Assembly (NCBI GenBank): GCA_040219275.1
Contig: JAVJSU010000099.1
Span: 62,001-126,000 of the forward strand
Reading direction: 5' to 3'
Source: JAVJSU01 sp040219275
GTDB lineage: Bacteria; Chloroflexota; Anaerolineae; Aggregatilineales; Phototrophicaceae
DNA: 64,000 bases
This document shows, one piece after another, positions 62,113 through 64,000 of this stretch. The first letter of the stretch is position 1; every line of letters begins with the position of its first letter. The notes under the pieces were generated by a model, which saw nothing but the letters and a program-made list of their open reading frames with translations, ran no database searches and was not told where the DNA came from. The position numbers were made by a program, and so were the translations under genes.

Positions 62113-62141
62113 AGCATACACAGAAACAAAGAGCCTGTCAA
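62113..62141 (-). promoter_or_regulatory. Promoter of the aro operon attenuator
   Basis: Read on the - strand, a consensus TTGACA (62141-62136) and TATGCT (62118-62113) are spaced exactly 17 bp. The predicted start near 62106 leaves about 20 bases before the leader GTG. Upstream sequence to the trpA stop (62206) is AT-rich. It makes the aro operon independent of trpA. Confidence 0.8.
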
Positions 62142-62205
62142 ATAATCATGACGATAATGCCTCTATATTTTGAAATTTCGTACAACCTGCCTAAGCAATA
62201 CAGGC

Positions 62206-63018
62206 TCATTTGTCCAATGCGTGGCGTAACGAGTCGGCAAGATCACGCACGGCATCAACCCCGTGAGTTGCGGCTTTCACTAACGCACTGCCAACGATGA
62301 AGCCGTTGACCAATCCAGTCATCATGCGAGCATGTTCCGGCGTACTAATGCCAAAACCCATCACTAATGGATGATTGGTCTCAGCACGAAGCCGCGCAAT
62401 AAACTCTGCCAGATGCTCAGGCAGTTCGGTGCGTTCACCCGTAATTCCCGTTAATGTCACCACATAGATAAAACCAGTAGCACGTTCAGAGACTAGCTTT
62501 ATCCGTTTTGAATTACTTGTCGGCGCGAGGAAAAAGACCAGCGCCATGCCTTCTTCACGACACACATCAGCAAATAAATGCGCCTCTTCCGGCGGTAAAT
62601 CGGGAATAATTAGCCCATCCGCACCGGCGGCACGGGCATCACGCACAAATTGCTCTGTGCCGTATGCAACCAATGGGTTCAAATAGCTGAACATCAACAT
62701 CGGCTGGGTCACGCCTCGTTCACGCAACGTTTTGACCGCATTCAGTGTATGTTTTACGGTTGTACCGTTTTCAAGCGCAATTTGCGTCGCCGCTTGATTC
62801 GTCGGACCATCTGCCAGTGGATCACTAAATGGCACACCGATCTCAAAACCGTCCACGCCCACGGCAGACATCAATTCAATCGCCTTTACAGACTCGTCAT
62901 AGGTGGGATAGCCGATTGGAAAATACGGCAGAAAAGCCGCCCGCCCTTCACCTTCAGTCCGACGGAACATTTCCGCCAGTGCATCCACGCCAAACGTGGT
63001 TGTGGTTGTATCTGCCAT
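62206..63018 (-). CDS. trpA: Tryptophan synthase alpha subunit
   Basis: The 270-residue TIM-barrel protein has FLPYFPIGYPTYDES, the catalytic Glu/Asp in FEIGVPFSDPLADGP, IPDLPPEEAHLF, FLAPTSNSKRI and the phosphate-binding GFGISTPEHARMM and IVGSALVKA. It splits indole-3-glycerol phosphate and passes indole to TrpB. trpB is not in the window. It lies 6 bp after the 63025 gene, likely the same transcript, and is separated from aroH by the attenuator. Confidence 0.97.
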   Translation of the reverse strand: MADTTTTTFGVDALAEMFRRTEGEGRAAFLPYFPIGYPTYDESVKAIELMSAVGVDGFEIGVPFSDPLADGPTNQAATQIALENGTTVKHTLNAVKTLRERGVTQPMLMFSYLNPLVAYGTEQFVRDARAAGADGLIIPDLPPEEAHLFADVCREEGMALVFFLAPTSNSKRIKLVSERATGFIYVVTLTGITGERTELPEHLAEFIARLRAETNHPLVMGFGISTPEHARMMTGLVNGFIVGSALVKAATHGVDAVRDLADSLRHALDK

Positions 63019-63024
63019 AATTTG

Positions 63025-63810
63025 TTATTCCTTCGCCTCTAATGGCTGAGTTATCGCCTGTAGTCCAAAGTTCAAAATCTTCCGTGCAACCTGCGTCCTG
63101 AGTTGCCAATTCTTTGCGCTTGCATCACTTCGATCTGCGAGGTCTTGTTGTTCCTCGCGAGTTGCCGCCGCATCTTTATGCTGATCCGCTGATTCCCATT
63201 CAAGACCATCGACTTCCACATAACCCCAGGTAAAACCACCCCGTTTGAGCAGAACTGACCATGCACTATCCATAATCAAGGCTTCTGAATGCGTTGTGTG
63301 TTCCAATACAAATTCAGCGGCGGATTGACTTAACCCGCGCGAGCCTGCACCAAAATCTATCGTTCGATCAAAATAGTGCGAAAATACGGTATTAAACAGC
63401 GATTCCGTCTCAAACATCGAGCGTGGATGTGTCTCCCATGCAAATTCGGTCCGCCCCATAACGAGCAAATCCTGTTCCGGTATGCGCCGGATGGTTTCGC
63501 TTAATTCAGCGGGATGACACTCGATCCAACGTAATATCCGGTCAAAATCACAATAATGAATAAAGGTTGCGTCGCGCTCTACCGCCATTCCCACACACAC
63601 ATGCCGTCCGCTCCACCCTTCAAACAACTGATAACGAACACCATTGTCGTCAAACCACTTGCTGACTTCGGGCGTTTCTGGAGAACGTTCTCTTAGTGCG
63701 ATGACAATGTCACCATAAAGCGATTGCAATTGTGGCAACAGCCGCTTAACCCGTGTCAGTTCGCCGCGTGGATACCATGGGGCGGCAAGCGTAATCTGCG
63801 TTTCAAGCAA
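63025..63810 (-). CDS. Unrecognised protein with TTG start (glycosyltransferase-like?)
   Basis: The 261-residue protein starts with TTG at 63810, which is well supported: GGAGG at 63821-63817 leaves 6 bases, and no downstream ATG keeps the N-terminal strand ITLAAPWYPRG. Its start overlaps the upstream hydrolase stop by 8 bases. FIHYCDFDRILRW looks like a DxD-type nucleotide-sugar site, and DSAWSVLLKRGG a later active-site segment, but I cannot assign it firmly. It is just upstream of trpA. Confidence 0.5.
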   Translation of the reverse strand: MLETQITLAAPWYPRGELTRVKRLLPQLQSLYGDIVIALRERSPETPEVSKWFDDNGVRYQLFEGWSGRHVCVGMAVERDATFIHYCDFDRILRWIECHPAELSETIRRIPEQDLLVMGRTEFAWETHPRSMFETESLFNTVFSHYFDRTIDFGAGSRGLSQSAAEFVLEHTTHSEALIMDSAWSVLLKRGGFTWGYVEVDGLEWESADQHKDAAATREEQQDLADRSDASAKNWQLRTQVARKILNFGLQAITQPLEAKE

Positions 63811-64000
63811 TTAACGCCTCCAAGATGTCCCGCCATTTCATAAAGATCAGGAAGTGTCCGGCATCGCGCACAAAGTACCAATTTGTATTCGGGATCGTTT
63901 CATCCAGATAATGTCCCATTTGTGGCGGGACGATGGAATCTTGTTCGCCATACCAGAGATCAATCTCCGGCTGAACGGCGCGTAACGGGAATCCCCAAGA
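63803..64000 (-). CDS. Alpha/beta hydrolase, C-terminal end (5' part outside the window)
   Basis: Read on the - strand from the window edge, 65 residues and a TGA stop at 63805-63803. They include IDLWYGEQDSIVPP, holding the usual catalytic Asp region, and RDAGHFLIF with the catalytic His, the last two parts of an alpha/beta-hydrolase triad. The nucleophile lies outside the window. The stop overlaps the TTG start of the next gene. Confidence 0.72.
   Translation of the reverse strand, partial: SWGFPLRAVQPEIDLWYGEQDSIVPPQMGHYLDETIPNTNWYFVRDAGHFLIFMKWRDILEALIA

Noticed and set aside
61931..62205. T-box riboswitch in the trpA-aroH gap
   Set aside because: No T-box sequence (AGGGUGGNACCGCG-like) or specifier loop pattern; the leader ORF and terminator pairing explain the region better.
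61900..62205. Trp (trpL-like) attenuator
   Set aside because: The leader has no Trp codon; its run is Phe/Tyr only.
1..64000. CRISPR array, insertion sequence, prophage, toxin-antitoxin or integron
   Set aside because: No regular spaced repeats, transposase, integrase or toxin-antitoxin pair was found by reading.

Overview
The window is gene-dense chromosomal DNA of moderate G+C with no insertion sequence, prophage, CRISPR array or rRNA. It looks like a member of the Chloroflexota, probably an Anaerolineae-type lineage. This is inferred from protein architecture: Thr/Glu/Pro-rich stalks joined to bacterial SH3, M23 or C39-type domains, a DUF5679-like zinc ribbon fused to topoisomerase I, and many small family-specific envelope proteins. 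Genes for heme O and heme A synthesis and a membrane-anchored cytochrome c point to aerobic respiration. No sequence search was possible, so the lineage is a hypothesis.

Layout. 1-7.7 kb: a partial LPG-synthase-like membrane protein, a C39-like peptidase with TPRs, murJ, a glyoxalase-II-like hydrolase, a thioredoxin-like protein, an alkaline-phosphatase-superfamily enzyme, and a divergent Zn/Mn-type ABC importer. 7.9-16.9 kb: a + strand information-processing block (ffh, rpsP, KH protein, rimM, dprA, mannose-1-phosphate guanylyltransferase, topA, then an unknown membrane protein). 17-25.7 kb: greA, a second metallo-beta-lactamase-fold protein, and a set of secreted or anchored envelope proteins, with ftcD embedded. 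25.8-37.7 kb: an O-antigen-ligase-like protein with TPRs, tRNA-Arg(CCG), two tandem CNNM/CorC proteins, an SDR, a clan-A glycosidase, a family-3 solute-binding protein and three glycosyltransferases. 37.7-50.2 kb (- strand): PPK2, an HD protein, RqcH/NFACT, cytochrome c, ctaB, ctaA, a histidine kinase, a BtuF-like receptor, purA, an M20 amidohydrolase, a PIG-L deacetylase and RicT. 50.4-53.1 kb: lysC and glnA, convergent. 53.2-62.2 kb (- strand): one long operon with all seven shikimate-pathway steps plus chorismate mutase and prephenate dehydrogenase. 62.2-64 kb: trpA, an unknown protein with a TTG start, and a partial alpha/beta hydrolase.

The most interesting element is the 306-bp gap between trpA and aroH. 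Read on the - strand it has a near-consensus promoter, a ribosome binding site, and a 32-codon leader ORF in which six of seven consecutive codons (residues 9-15, FTYFYYF) are Phe or Tyr. It ends in an intrinsic terminator just before the operon. A segment of the leader ORF can form a continuous 15-bp antiterminator helix with the 5' arm and loop of that terminator, and an earlier segment can pair with the same stretch. These are the parts of a ribosome-mediated Phe/Tyr attenuator controlling the whole shikimate operon.

Other control elements include three well-formed intrinsic terminators outside the attenuator, several near-consensus sigma-70-type promoters, and several inverted repeats that may be operators (before dprA, the metal importer, purA, glnA, the small ctaA-linked protein and the 15.4-kb membrane protein).
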